DNA from: Streptosporangium roseum DSM 43021
GTDB taxonomy: Bacteria; Actinomycetota; Actinomycetes; Streptosporangiales; Streptosporangiaceae
Direction of reading: 5' to 3'
Length of the DNA stretch: 64,000 nucleotides
NCBI RefSeq assembly: GCF_000024865.1
Contig: NC_013595.1
Span: 5,270,001 to 5,334,000, forward strand
In this document: in pieces, positions 16,943-26,173 of the stretch
Layout: the number at the start of each line of letters is the position of its first letter
Numbering within the stretch: position 1 is the stretch's first letter
The notes under the pieces: model-generated
Seen by the model: only the letters and a program-made list of their open reading frames with translations
Told to the model about the DNA's origin: nothing
Databases searched by the model: none
Position numbers and translations under genes: made by a program

Positions 16943-18004
16943 TCACGCACCCGAAGAGATGTCTCCCCCATTTTTCTGGACCGCCGGCGGCGCGATGCCC
17001 AAGGCGTTTGCCGGCAGAATCGCCTCTAGATCACCGGCGCGTGCTGCATGACGGTATTCCGAAGGGGACATGCCGTACGCGGCACGGAACGCGCGGCTGA
17101 AGTCGGCGGAGGTGGCGAAGCCCCTCCGCAGGGCGACGGCACGGATCGAGCGAGCGAGCTGGGAGGGGTCGGCGAGGTCCTCGCGGCACCGTTCGAGGCG
17201 TCGCCGGCGGATCCAGCCCGTCACGGTCTTGCCCTGCTGCTGGAAGAGAAGCTGCAGGTAGCGGACGGATATGTGGTGATGGGCCGCGATATCGGCCGGA
17301 GTCAGAGCGCGGTCGACGAGGTTGAGCTCGATGAAGGCGTGAATGCGCAGGATCAGGGTCTGTCTGCGGGTTTCCGGAGGGAGGATGTCGTCGGCGTCCA
17401 GGGTGTGGGCGAACAGCGCGGACACGAGGTCGACCGCGACCGTCCCCAGCCGAAACCCGTCGGACGGCTGGTATGAGCCGGTTCCTTTCATCAAATGTGT
17501 AAGGAAATGGGCCAGTAGGGCGCCGAAGCCCTCCCGCACCGACAGCCGGCGCGTAGTCAGCTTTTCAAGCATGTTCCCGGGCAGGTGCAGTAGCGCCTTG
17601 GGGATCTCAAGCGCCACTCCCGCATGCAGGTTTGATGAGTCGCCCGCGTGTAACTCGGTGGGCCGCGAGGTGTCGTAAACACATAGGCTATATGGGTCGT
17701 ATACGATCTCGTGATCGCCGCGAACGGTTACGAGAGGGCCGTTCGTGGGCAGCGACAGGTGCACCCCTTCGGGGTCGGACTGCCGGATCAGCTTCGGGGT
17801 CCGGCGACAACATACGGACTGGAAGGCCGTCCGCCATACGGAAACGGAGCCGAGATCCAGCAGACGCTGAGAGGCCCGGAAATCCTCCCGGTGGTCGCTG
17901 GTCATGTCCATGGGCGCGTGCGCCTGGTTGACAAGCTCACGCCAGCGCTCGAATCGATCCGCCGGAGGCACGTCATCGCTCCGAAACACCGTCTCGGACA
18001 GCAC
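16943..18004 (-). CDS. AraC-family transcriptional regulator (AraC_binding_2 + HTH_18)
   Basis: A 353-aa protein. The N-terminal ligand/cupin-like domain (residues 1-210) has the PADRFERWRELVNQAHAPMD opening typical of AraC_binding_2 proteins. The double HTH is at about 235-330 (TPADIAAHHHISVRYLQLLF; ALRRGFATSADFSRAFRAAY, GMSPSEYR). GTG at 18004 was chosen because AAGGGGAGAGAT precedes it. Its stop lies about 210 bp from the start of the secreted paralogue B, both on the minus strand, so it could regulate that pair. The target and ligand are not determinable. Confidence 0.88.
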   Translation of the reverse strand: MLSETVFRSDDVPPADRFERWRELVNQAHAPMDMTSDHREDFRASQRLLDLGSVSVWRTAFQSVCCRRTPKLIRQSDPEGVHLSLPTNGPLVTVRGDHEIVYDPYSLCVYDTSRPTELHAGDSSNLHAGVALEIPKALLHLPGNMLEKLTTRRLSVREGFGALLAHFLTHLMKGTGSYQPSDGFRLGTVAVDLVSALFAHTLDADDILPPETRRQTLILRIHAFIELNLVDRALTPADIAAHHHISVRYLQLLFQQQGKTVTGWIRRRRLERCREDLADPSQLARSIRAVALRRGFATSADFSRAFRAAYGMSPSEYRHAARAGDLEAILPANALGIAPPAVQKNGGDISSGA

Positions 18005-18393
18005 ATCTCTCCCCTTCGCGTCGGCCGGAACCCACCGAACCTCATGCAGAGGGCGGCCAGCAAGCCCGGAAAATCTGGAGTGTCCCTCTGATCAACTTCA
18101 CCATTACATGATCAGCAGGTCCGGTCGAGGATTCCGGACAGCCGGAAACAATGAGGTCGTTCCGTCCTGAAGTCGCAGATAAGAATGCTGCTGTGATCGA
18201 GGCTGGACGTACTCACGCAGATAGTCGGCAGGGTTCTGATCTGGAGATCATCAGGCTTGCTCCCCCTCGGGGGCTGCTTCGTCCTGCGGCCACGAGCGGC
18301 TGCCATGGGTGCCCGACAGATGCCTTCCTGCTGTCCCAGATCAACCCGTCATCCCACACCGACATGGATTCGAAGTCAATCGGTCACCGGTCG
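18005..18393. other. Intergenic stretch, no gene seen
   Basis: About 390 bp containing the promoter side of the AraC-type gene. A perfect-looking reading frame is absent. The far end merges into transposase remains. Confidence 0.4.
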
Positions 18394-18965
18394 TTACGGC
18401 GCGAGGTTCAGCAGAAGGGAGTGGCGGTCGCCCAGGAGCCGCTCAACTATTCGGTTCGGTCGAGTGTCTTGCGTGGTGGCCATAGGCGTCTGCGTGTTCT
18501 CCATGCCAGAGACGATCACACGGTCCGCGGACACGGCCCTGACATGGACCTGATGCGGGCGCTGACACGGGCACCGAGGCGGACACCGGCGCCACGCCGA
18601 AGGATTCTCAACCAAATGTCGGAACCGACAGGTACACCGACAGACGGTGCCGTCCAGCAGCACGACCTGCCCGCCATCCTTGGCGAGCTTGTTCAAGGCG
18701 CGATCCAGGCGCGGGGCGCGCGCCGCGAGCAGTTTGACGACCTCGCATACCCAGCGGTGCACGGTGAAGGCCGACACTGCATTACCGGCCGCCATGTCGG
18801 CTAGCCGCTGGTCGTGGCGGTGCACCGCGAGCACGATGAACGCGATCTTTCCGGGTGGGAGTTTGCGCCAGCGTGACCCGATCGCCGTTGGGTGGGGCCA
18901 TTCGTCGTTCCTGAAATCACGTGTCGCCCGGTCATGGCTCCGGCCCTGGCTTGCGGGCCCCGCGG
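18394..18965 (-). pseudogene. IS5-type (DDE_Tnp_4) transposase remnant
   Basis: The minus frame shows the HTH/dimerisation region of an IS5-group transposase with DDE_Tnp_4 domain (AVSAFTVHRWVCEVVKLLAA, RLDRALNKLAKDGGQVVLLD, where VVLLDGT includes the first catalytic Asp). A disrupted stretch follows, then SADRVIVSGMENTQ, a distorted version of the usual ADRPYYSGKHKRHG block. The remaining catalytic part is missing. It is a dead fragment with no visible ends. Confidence 0.65.
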
Positions 18966-19296
18966 GTGTCTCCGAGTTCAGGGGATCGTGGCGGGCCGTG
19001 GTGGGCCGCGTGCGCAAACCTTGTGGGTTCACGGGCCGGCTGACGTTGTGGGACGGCGCCGGCCTACGGGGAGGTCGGGGCGCTCCATCCCGTGCGGGCG
19101 CGCAGTTGGGCGACGCTCTGGTCGACGGGCGCGGCCTCGTCTGCGGGGTCGGCGTGCGACTGGTCGGCGGGCACGGCGTTGAGCGCCTCCGGCGGTCCGG
19201 TCAAAACGGCACATCCGTAGGTCGCGGAATCCTCCAGCCCCTGTTTGGCCGGGTTGCAGCGGCGGGATCTGGCAGGCTGCCCGGCATGGCCCCCCC
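18966..19296. other. Stretch without recognisable gene
   Basis: About 330 bp. High-GC frames occur on both strands without any motif. The frame of the next entry remains open through part of it but no start codon or family signature is visible. Confidence 0.3.
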
Positions 19297-19554
19297 AAGG
19301 TCCGGATCAGCCGGTATGAGCACTCCATCGCGATCAAGTGGGACGGCGATGAGAACTGGTACCGCATCGAGCCCGACGACATGGCCTACGGCGAGTTCGG
19401 CAAGCGCTGCCGCGGCGGCCCGGGTGAAGACCGCTTCAGCCCGGATGAGGAATGGATCGACCCGTTCGCCGACCCGCGGCCCGATATCCGCCGCTGGACC
19501 GGGCCGCTGCTGTCGCTCAAGGCCCGTCACGGCTGGCTCGGCTCGCCCGACTGA
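19297..19554 (+). pseudogene. 5'-truncated unrecognised gene
   Basis: The frame reads KVRISRYEHSIAIKWDGDEN, WYRIEPDDMAYGEFGKRC, DEEWIDPFADPRPDIRRWTG and LLSLKARHGWLGSPD, ending TGA 19552-19554. Residue usage and third-position G/C are those of a real gene, but the frame has no ATG/GTG/TTG at its 5' side before sequence that no longer looks coding. It is probably the C-terminal 85 residues of a small conserved actinobacterial protein. No function is proposed. Confidence 0.45.
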
Positions 19555-19927
19555 CCAGGAGGGAGGGGGCGGATCACTGCGGGGTGGGGTGACGAACGCG
19601 CTGAGCAGATGCCGGACGACTGACCGCCGACGCCGACGCCGACCGGACACGTAGCCGGCGGGCGGACCTTCACCCGCAGCGACCCTGCTATCACGTACAT
19701 GAGCGATCATGAAGGCGCGCCGAGCAGGCGATCGCCTCCGGTTCTGCCTGCTCGGCCCGGCGTCTGCGGCCTGTGGACCAGCCGGCCGAGCTCAGCGAGC
19801 TGGGCCTGGTGAGCCCGTGGCGCCTATGCTCCGGCTCTACTTCCCCGCCCGCCCCCTGGCGGCCGGCAGGATCGCCGACCGCCAGGGGGCGGGAGTCGGT
19901 GGAGAATGCCTGGCCGGCTCGGCCCCG
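19555..19927. other. Intergenic stretch with two hairpins
   Basis: Holds a 10-bp stem-loop (CCGAGCAGGC at 19720, its complement at 19746) and the strong terminator hairpin at 19848-19893. No gene seen. Confidence 0.5.
19848..19893 (-). terminator. Terminator of the beta-lactamase-like gene
   Basis: A perfect 15-bp G/C stem (19848-19862 with 19879-19893), 16-nt loop, 35 bp beyond the stop of the minus-strand hydrolase gene. Confidence 0.75.
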
Positions 19928-21205
19928 TCAGCCCGCGGCCTTCCCGCCGCAGAACACCTCCTTGAGGAGCCTGTCCACCAGCTTCGGGTACAGCGCTGCC
20001 GGGTCGACTGCGGCGTCCCCGGTGGTCATCGAGGCGGTCAGGGTCTTCTTTCCGTCGGGCGAGCTGTACATCAGCGCCCCGTAGCCCTCCGGAGGGCTGC
20101 CGTTGTGCTGGAAGACGGTGCCGCCGCAGTTCGGGCCCAGGTCCTGTACGAACAGCCCAAGGCCGTAGCCGAGCTTCCCGTACGGCTTGCGCATCTCGGC
20201 CAGCAGCGGAGCCGGCAGGAGCTTGCCGCCCATCAGCGCGGAGATGAACGTCTGGAGGTCTTGGGTGGTCGAGATCAGTGCGCCGGCGCCGGCCAGTAGC
20301 GAGGGGTTCTGGCGGGAGACGTCGACCACCTTCCACTGGCCGGCGTCCTGGTAGCGGAAGTAGCCGTGGGCGTGCGGCCCGGGCAGCTGCGTCCGGTCGC
20401 CCGGCACCACGGTGTTCCGCATCCCGAGCGGCCGCAGGATCCGCCGCTTCATCTCCTGGGCGTAGGAGCGGCCGGTGACCTTCTCGATCAGCAGCAAGGC
20501 CAGCGTGTAGTTGGTGTTGGCGTAGTCCTGGTCCGTCCCCGGCGCGAACTTCGGCGGCTTGGACAGCGCCAGCCGTACCAGCTCCTCCGGCTGGTAGCTG
20601 TGGAACCGGTTGTCCAGCCACTCTTTGCCCTTGCCGGGGATCCCCGGCACGTACTTCCCGTCGTAGAAGTCGCCGGTGTAGTTGAACAACCCGGTGGTGT
20701 GCTGCAACATCATCCGCACGGTGATCCGCCGGTCCAGCCCGAGCTTGGGCAGGTAGCCGGCCACCGGGGCGTCCAGCCCGATCTTGCCTTCGGCCACCAG
20801 TTGAAGCACCAGGGTCGCGGTGAGGGGCTTGATGGCGCTGCCCGTCCAGAACCGCCCGTTCGTCGGCGGCTTGGCGCTCTGGCCGAGCTTGCGCACCCCG
20901 GCGCTGCCGACCCACTCGCCCCGCTCATCGTGCACACGCAGCTGCAGCCCGGCGAGACCGAGATCGACGATCTCCTGGATGGCCTTCTGCAGCTCCGGGC
21001 GATCCTGCCCGGCAGCGGCCTCCGACACGGCCGCGCTGCTGTCGGCTGTGGCCACCGCGGGTGTGGCCGCCCCGGCCAGCAGCGCGGCCGCCAGCGCCGG
21101 CACCGCCACGCGCCGGAAGATCTTGCCGAGGATGACCGGGCGCCGGTGCACGCTGTCGGTGCGCGCTCTGGTCGCCGTGATCGCTGATGGGGATTGGGTT
21201 TTCAT
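19928..21205 (-). CDS. Secreted serine hydrolase, beta-lactamase/D-Ala carboxypeptidase-like
   Basis: A 425-aa protein of the class C beta-lactamase-like family (PF00144 type). Its N-terminus is a long Arg-rich region and hydrophobic core (VAVPALAAALLAGAATPAVA), compatible with Tat or Sec export. The nucleophile motif SxxK is S123-A-I-K126, YxN is Y228-A-N230, and the third motif is QHNGSPPEGYG near the C-terminus. Actinomycete relatives are mostly D-alanyl-D-alanine peptidases or esterases, so drug hydrolysis should not be assumed. ATG 21205 has GAGGAACC upstream. The frame continues upstream without a stop into an S9-peptidase tail, so a fused product is possible. Confidence 0.85.
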   Translation of the reverse strand: MKTQSPSAITATRARTDSVHRRPVILGKIFRRVAVPALAAALLAGAATPAVATADSSAAVSEAAAGQDRPELQKAIQEIVDLGLAGLQLRVHDERGEWVGSAGVRKLGQSAKPPTNGRFWTGSAIKPLTATLVLQLVAEGKIGLDAPVAGYLPKLGLDRRITVRMMLQHTTGLFNYTGDFYDGKYVPGIPGKGKEWLDNRFHSYQPEELVRLALSKPPKFAPGTDQDYANTNYTLALLLIEKVTGRSYAQEMKRRILRPLGMRNTVVPGDRTQLPGPHAHGYFRYQDAGQWKVVDVSRQNPSLLAGAGALISTTQDLQTFISALMGGKLLPAPLLAEMRKPYGKLGYGLGLFVQDLGPNCGGTVFQHNGSPPEGYGALMYSSPDGKKTLTASMTTGDAAVDPAALYPKLVDRLLKEVFCGGKAAG

Positions 21206-21472
21206 GGTTCCTCGTCTCCGGTGTCGCGCTCGGGCGAAGATCTCGCCGAGCGATTCGGGGTCGATAGGGGGTGGGGCGGGGTGGTTGGCAGGCGGCTGCG
21301 CGCCCATCAGCTCGCGCACCAGGAAGTCCCAGGCGCGCTTGCGGACGTAAAGCAGACAGTCGATGAATTGGTGCTCGGCCCCGGGCACGATGAGCAGTTC
21401 GACATCCTCATCGGCGGCGATGAGCCGGGCGACCAGCCGCAGCGTGTGGTCCGGGTGGATCTGGTCGTCCAT
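21206..21472 (-). pseudogene. C-terminal tail of an S9 prolyl-oligopeptidase-like gene
   Basis: In frame and upstream of the hydrolase, residues MDDQIHPDHTLRLVARLIAA, ELLIVPGAEHQFIDCLLYVR and AWDFLVRELMGAQPP match the end of a dipeptidyl-peptidase IV/S9 catalytic domain, including the catalytic Asp (DDQ) and His (EHQF) region. The rest of the peptidase, including the nucleophilic Ser, is absent. Its own stop codon is also missing, so the frame runs straight into the hydrolase. It is a deletion relic. Confidence 0.65.
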
Positions 21473-21616
21473 GCCGGCGGGCGTCGGCCAGGTGAGCGAG
21501 CCGGCGTGGCCGCCCTGTCCGGGCTCGCCCTCTTCCCTGACCCGGTACGCCGCCGCGTCATGGGGGTCCGGACAGGACCCCGGTGACCGGCTGCTTCCAC
21601 GCGGGTCGGCATGCCG

Positions 21617-22021
21617 TCAAGCGGCGTCGAGGGCTGCGGTGATCTTGCGGGCCATCTCGGCCATGGTGGGGCTGGGCTCGCCCTTCTGGGGCCGGGCGGC
21701 TGCTTCGATGGCGACGACGACGGTACTGCGGAAGTTGTCGGCCTCGGCCGGAGCCTGCTGCTTGAGCAGGCTCATGGACGCCGTCAGGGCCGGCAGCACC
21801 TGGTCGGCCAGGGCGGCTGTGGACTTTCCCCACTTCACGCCCTTGGGGGCCTTGGCGAGCACGTGTCCGACCAGACCGGTCGCGGAGGTCAGGGCGATGG
21901 AGCCGTGGGTGGCGACCTTGTGGGCCGAGTCGGCGATACCGGCGGCGGACATCAGCGAGACGGCGCCCCACGCGGCAGTGCGCAGGGTGAGCTTGTCCTG
22001 GTCGGTAAGGGTGATGGACAT
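21617..22021 (-). CDS. Conserved hypothetical protein (134 aa)
   Basis: ATG at 22021 has AAAGGA 11 nt upstream. The product is Ala-rich and helical: DKLTLRTAAWGAVSLMSAAG, HVLAKAPKGVKWGKSTAALA, TMAEMARKITAALDAA. A moderately hydrophobic N-terminal half (VSLMSAAGIADSAHKVATHG) is not a clear signal peptide or membrane segment. I do not recognise a function. Composition suggests a cytoplasmic four-helix-type protein. It is divergent from nothing and stands alone after the S9 relic. Confidence 0.65.
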   Translation of the reverse strand: MSITLTDQDKLTLRTAAWGAVSLMSAAGIADSAHKVATHGSIALTSATGLVGHVLAKAPKGVKWGKSTAALADQVLPALTASMSLLKQQAPAEADNFRSTVVVAIEAAARPQKGEPSPTMAEMARKITAALDAA

Positions 22022-22387
22022 AGTCGTGTGTTCCTTTGAATCTGTTATGAAATCCGATTGAGCGGACGGATGGTGGCATGCGGTCCTGTTGGTGCCCGGG
22101 GCATCTGGATTGCTCGGGTCGGGTCGCCCGAGGCGATCTCACCCGGCCTTGAGGCCGCAGTCGCTGAACCGTTCATGGCATCCACGATCGCCGACCGCTC
22201 TGATACCGGGCTGTTGCCGTCCTGACGCGGCCGCTGACACGACACCGCATGGTCGACGGCGAGCGCGAGGGCCGGTCAGCTGGGGCGGGGGCTCCGGTGA
22301 TCTTGCGGGCCATCTCAGAGGGGTGGGACCGCCACCGTCAGCACCCCGTTGTCGATCACCAGGGGGTCCGGCCCGCATGGGGGGCCA
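22022..22387. other. Intergenic region, no gene seen
   Basis: About 365 bp. A short block at 22298-22320 repeats the words GATCTTGCGGGCCATCTC found at 21640-21660 in the 134-aa gene, so part of it may be a duplicated scrap of that gene. No reading frame is convincing. Confidence 0.4.
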
Positions 22388-22450
22388 CCGGAATACGGTG
22401 GCTGAAACTCCTCACCCCAACCACATGATCCGAACTCTGAACAGCTCCTA
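22388..22450 (+). mobile_element. Right-end remnant of the IS427-group element at 34-35 kb
   Basis: The sequence GTGGCTGAAACTCCTCACC, then CCACATGATCCGAA and CAGCTCCTA, matches the last about 60 bp of the intact element (35030-35089) with scattered differences. It is a solo end left after decay of a second copy. Confidence 0.75.
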
Positions 22451-22925
22451 AAAGATTGTCGCCCTGAAGAAGCGTGGCCGGTAGATTTTCGGGTCGCGGT
22501 AGTGGTCGGCGTCCGGCTGGACGCGGTTGTCCATGCTGTTGACGTTGTAGGAGATCAGCAGCGACCCCTCAGTGCTCTGCTCGTAGTGCACGTGCGGGTT
22601 GTAGGAGATGATGTCGGGGTCGAGATAGCTGCCGAGGAGGCCGGGTTCGGGCATGCGGTAGACGCTGGTCTTGTTGGTGAAGCCGTCGAACGGATCACAC
22701 GAGGTGAAGGCGTTGATCTGGCCGCTGAAGGCCTCCGTGCTGTCCTGGCTGATCAGCAGGAACTGCCCTTCCACGGCGTCACGCTGTACTCGTTGGTGAT
22801 GCCGGCCAGGGTGTCGGCGGCGTGGTCCTCCACCTCCGTCCAGCCCCAGATTCGGTGGCGTTCTCATCGGCCAGGGTGCTCCGCCATATATCGACGTCGG
22901 GGTCCTTGTAGCCCATCGCCTCCAT
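22448..22925 (-). pseudogene. C-terminal fragment of a DUF4185/DUF5005-like secreted protein
   Basis: Read in three frames on the minus strand: MEAMGYKDPDVDIWRSTLAD (frame 1), then WGWTEVEDHAADTLAGITNE (frame 2), then GQFLLISQDSTEAFSGQINA, YNPHVHYEQSTEGSLLISYN and DPKIYRPRFFRATIF (frame 3). The order and the YNPHVH...LLISYNVNS block resemble the last blade of beta-propeller-type sugar-related proteins annotated DUF4185/DUF5005, from memory of the family. At least two frameshifts and loss of the N-terminal part make it dead. Confidence 0.5.
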
Positions 22926-23437
22926 CAGCGGCTGCGGGGGGCCAGGCGGTCGATGGCGGTGGCGATCCGAATCAGCAGGTGGATCCAGCCGTCGCTATCG
23001 CGCGAGGGCGCGCAGAAGGTGAGTTCGGTGCCGTCGTGGATACGTAAACCGCCGTACGCCCACGTCCTGTCGGTGCCACGCGAATACTCCAGCCGGTCTT
23101 TGATCCGGTGCCCGACGGGTGACCAGGCGGGCGCGGGCGGGAAGGTGCGCGGGGTCACCGGCCCCAGTTCGTCGGCGCAGATCACCGTGGTGCCTGGCGG
23201 CGGCCGGGTGTAGAGGCCGATGACCTCGGCTTTTATGGGGCGAAGTCCGGATCGGTGGAGGTGGTCCACAAGCGGGTGCGCCGCCAGCGCGCCTGTTCGG
23301 TACCCATGATCCGGCGCACCTGAGAGCGGTGGATGTCGATGCCCGCCGCGCGGGGCGTGCCGCGCTCCAGCCGGCTTACGGATCTTGCGTTCCTCGTCGG
23401 CGTCCAGCGCCGGGCGCGCGAACGGCAGCTTCGGCAT
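22926..23437 (-). pseudogene. IS630-family transposase remnant
   Basis: The N-terminus MPKLPFARPALDADEERKIR is followed, in a second frame, by GTPRAAGIDIHRSQVRRIMG and LWTTSTDPDFAP. The first frame then resumes with IKAEVIGLYTRPPPGTTVIC (first catalytic Asp in CADELGPVTP) and HRIKDRLEYSRGTDRTWAYG. The second Asp and Glu region is missing. It has two frameshifts and a truncated 3' end, and is a different IS630 lineage from the copies at 0.2 and 29.7 kb. Confidence 0.8.
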
Positions 23438-23533
23438 GATGGCCCCCTTGGAAGCATCACTCCCCCAGCTCAGCTGGTATCCACACCCCTCAATGAGGAA
23501 CGCAGCACCAGGTTTCTCGAGCGCGTGTGGTGT

Positions 23534-24850
23534 TCATACGAGGGCGGCCACTGCGCGCAGCGTGACGCCCATGCCCACGAGCAGGACGAGCGTGGCGGTC
23601 ATGGCGGCGCTGTACGGGCGCAACCGCCGCATCCGCCCTGCCAGGGTGAGGTCGCCCAGCCTGCGCAGGGCGAGCGCCGTGATCAGCAGCGTTATCGCCA
23701 TGCCGAGTCCGTAGCACACCACGGTCAGGACACCGAACGCGGTGCGTCCAAGTGCCATCGCACCGAGCAGGACCACCAGGGCGGACGGGCTGGGCACCAG
23801 CCCACCGGCTACCGCCAGCGCCACGACCCCACCCGACCACCTCTCGTGCCCGTGTCCGTGTCCGTGTCCGTGTCCGTGGTGGGGCCGGTTACGGAAGGCG
23901 GAGCGGAGCAGGCCGGCGCCGATCACGGCGATGAGGAGCCCGCTGGCCACGCCGAGCCAGCCCAGCACCACCTCACCGGTGATCGCGCTGGCGACCGTGA
24001 TCAGCCCCCCCAGGGTCAGCACGCCCGCCGTGTGGGTGGTGGTGACCGTGGCCGCGACGGTGACGGCGTCCCGCAGCCTACCTCGCCGTCCGGCGAGGTA
24101 GGCGGCCATAACGGTCTTGCCGTGGCCGGGCATCGCCGCGTGCACGGCCCCCAGCACCAGCGACAAGAGCAGGGCCAGCAGCCCGAGTGGCACGGTCAGC
24201 CGGTCGGCGCCGATCAGAGTGTCGAGCCGGTCGGCCAGCAGGCCAGTGTGGCGGGTGACGGCGTCCATGCCCGGCACGTCCGCCGGCGCGGTGGAGCCGC
24301 CATCGCCCGGCTCCACCGTCAGGCGCGCCCGGCGTACGTCGAGCGGTGAGCTGAGCAGGTCGGCGGGGTAGTCGCGTAGCTCGCCGGACACGCTGTCTGC
24401 GGGGACGGTGGAGTCGCGCAGGCGCACGCCGTGCCCCTTGGCCGTGATCTCCCGCCAGCCCATGGCGTCGCCGTGGTAGGTGTTGGCGAAGGTGAGGGCG
24501 AGCGGCCGGTCGACGCGCAAGGACGCGGTCAGACGGCACGTGAGCCTGCTGGTGCGCAGTCCGGCGGCGCCCGGCTGGTAGACGAAAGAGGCGGTGGTGA
24601 CACGCCAGGTCAGCGGCCGTCCCCCGGCCTGCGAGCGGACGGCGTCACGCAACTCGGCGCAGGCGCGAGAGGCGTGGGTGTCCGCGGGGCCGGTCGGCGG
24701 TTGTTGCAGGGTGGGGATCTCGGCGAGGTCCACGATGGCGAGGTGCTCGATCCTGTCGCGGTGGATCGTCAGCCCGTCGTAGTGGTTGATGCTGAAGTTG
24801 CCCAGTGGATGCGCGGCCAGCACCACGGCGGCGGCGAGTGCTGTGATCAT
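23534..24850 (-). CDS. NicO/HoxN-like metal transporter with secreted N-terminal domain
   Basis: A 438-aa protein. An N-terminal signal-like segment (ITALAAAVVLAAHPLG) leads into an extracytoplasmic domain of about 200 aa. Six hydrophobic helices follow (LTVPLGLLALLLSLVLGAVH, AAMPGHGKTVMAAYLAG, GGLITVASAITGEVVLGWLG and others). The HAAMPGHGKT motif and a His-Gly loop (HHGHGHGHGHGHE, about residue 325) are typical of NicO/RcnA-like nickel/cobalt transporters. ATG at 24850 overlaps the TPR gene stop (ATGA). Metal specificity and direction are not determinable. The His loop suggests Ni, Co or Zn. Confidence 0.8.
   Translation of the reverse strand: MITALAAAVVLAAHPLGNFSINHYDGLTIHRDRIEHLAIVDLAEIPTLQQPPTGPADTHASRACAELRDAVRSQAGGRPLTWRVTTASFVYQPGAAGLRTSRLTCRLTASLRVDRPLALTFANTYHGDAMGWREITAKGHGVRLRDSTVPADSVSGELRDYPADLLSSPLDVRRARLTVEPGDGGSTAPADVPGMDAVTRHTGLLADRLDTLIGADRLTVPLGLLALLLSLVLGAVHAAMPGHGKTVMAAYLAGRRGRLRDAVTVAATVTTTHTAGVLTLGGLITVASAITGEVVLGWLGVASGLLIAVIGAGLLRSAFRNRPHHGHGHGHGHGHERWSGGVVALAVAGGLVPSPSALVVLLGAMALGRTAFGVLTVVCYGLGMAITLLITALALRRLGDLTLAGRMRRLRPYSAAMTATLVLLVGMGVTLRAVAALV
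23847..23881. repeat. GTGTCC hexanucleotide run
   Basis: Four to five tandem GTGTCC-type units, read on the minus strand as the His-Gly repeat of the metal transporter loop. Such a run can expand or contract by slippage in steps of two residues. Confidence 0.8.
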
Positions 24851-26148
24851 GGCGTCTCTGCCAGCAGGGCCCGAGCCCGCGCTGCCCCGGCCGGTGAGAA
24901 GTGCGGGTTGATGGACATCGCCCTGGTGAGGTGGGCGCGAGCGGCGGCGGTGTGCCCGAGCGCGTGCTCGATCTCGCCCCGGTGGTAGGCGAACAGTGCG
25001 TTGCGCCCGCCGAGCGCGTCGGCGCGGGCGGTGTAGGCGGCGGCCTCGGTATGGTGGCCTGCTTGGTGCAGTGCCCAGCCGAGCGCGTCGGCGACCTCGA
25101 CGCTTTGGCGCCGTTTCCACTCCGCTCGCAGGTGCCGGACCGCGGTGTCCGCGTCGCCGTGGTTTGCCTCGAACGTGCCCATGGCCAGGTTGTCGGTGTC
25201 TCCGTTCGCGGCCAGCAGCTTGTGCTGGGCGGTGAAGACGGCGTACTGCCGCCTGGCTCCGTCTCCGTCGCCGAGGTGATGGAGCAACTCTCCATATTCG
25301 ATGACGAATGACGGGGAGCGGGCGACGGCGGTGGCGTAGTCGCGCAGGGCCTGGTCGGTGTGGCCGAGCGCGGCCTCCGCGCGAGCCTTGCCCGCGCGTG
25401 CGGACGCGTGTTCGGGGTCGGCGGCCAGCGCCTGGGTGTAGGCGGTGAGTGCGGTGCGAGGGTCGCCGTTGTTCCAGGCAAGCTCGCCGAGTTGCCATTG
25501 GCAGAAGGCGTACTCGGCGGGATCGCCGGGGATCACGCAGGCGCGGTGTAGCAGGTCGCGGGCGGGGCCGGGCCTGCCGTGCAGGTGTTCCAGGCGGGCG
25601 GCTCTGGTGAAGGAGGCGAGGTCGGGGTGGCCGTCGAGCATGCGGCGCAGCGTGGTCTCGGCCTGTTCGTAGTGGCCGAGTTCGAGGTGGGCGTCAGTGA
25701 GCACGCCGTACAGGGCCCAGCGGAACGGCGCGGCCTCGCGGGCGCGTTCGGCCCAGCGGAGCGCGCCGGCGAAGTCGTGCCGGGCGTTGGCCAGGGCGCC
25801 CATGCCGATCGTGGCGTCGATGTACGGCTCCCCGTCGCCGGTCGGCTGGCGTAGTGAACGTTCGAACGCGCCTTGGGCCCTTTGGTAGTAGGCGGTGTCT
25901 GTGGTGCGGCGGGCCTGCTCCAGGTACATGTTGCCGAGGCTCGCCCAGACCGCCGCATCGTCGGGGTGACGGCGCAGGCGCAGTTGGGCGGCCTCGATCG
26001 ATTCGGCCAGGTCGTACGGTGACCAGCCTGCCGGTACGGGAGGCGGCTCGTCCCGGCGCAGGAGTCCTTCGGGGGCGTACAGGGTCAGCAGGACGCAGCC
26101 CAGCAGCACGCATCCCAGCAGGGGCAGCAATCGCCGTACGCGACTCAT
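24847..26148 (-). CDS. Membrane-anchored TPR protein
   Basis: A 433-aa protein. N-terminal helix LLPLLGCVLLGCVLLTLYAP (residues about 7-26) acts as anchor or lipoprotein-like signal. At least eight tetratricopeptide-like units follow (DDAAVWASLGNMYLEQARRT, AEYAFCQWQLGELAWNNGDP, EHASARAGKARAEAALGHTD, NALFAYHRGEIEHALGHTAA). It probably scaffolds partners at the outer face of the membrane. It lies between the DUF4331 gene (25 bp away) and the transporter (overlapping), so the three products likely work together. No enzymatic motif. Confidence 0.85.
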   Translation of the reverse strand: MSRVRRLLPLLGCVLLGCVLLTLYAPEGLLRRDEPPPVPAGWSPYDLAESIEAAQLRLRRHPDDAAVWASLGNMYLEQARRTTDTAYYQRAQGAFERSLRQPTGDGEPYIDATIGMGALANARHDFAGALRWAERAREAAPFRWALYGVLTDAHLELGHYEQAETTLRRMLDGHPDLASFTRAARLEHLHGRPGPARDLLHRACVIPGDPAEYAFCQWQLGELAWNNGDPRTALTAYTQALAADPEHASARAGKARAEAALGHTDQALRDYATAVARSPSFVIEYGELLHHLGDGDGARRQYAVFTAQHKLLAANGDTDNLAMGTFEANHGDADTAVRHLRAEWKRRQSVEVADALGWALHQAGHHTEAAAYTARADALGGRNALFAYHRGEIEHALGHTAAARAHLTRAMSINPHFSPAGAARARALLAETP

Positions 26149-26173
26149 CTGATCGGATGTCCTCGGTGGTGGG

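Noticed and set aside
19928..21205. Calling this a true class C beta-lactamase resistance gene
   Set aside because: The motifs fit, but D-Ala peptidases and esterases share them and the actinomycete relatives are usually peptidases.
23847..23881. GTGTCC run as a non-coding satellite
   Set aside because: It encodes the His-Gly loop of the NicO-like transporter in frame, so coding explains it.
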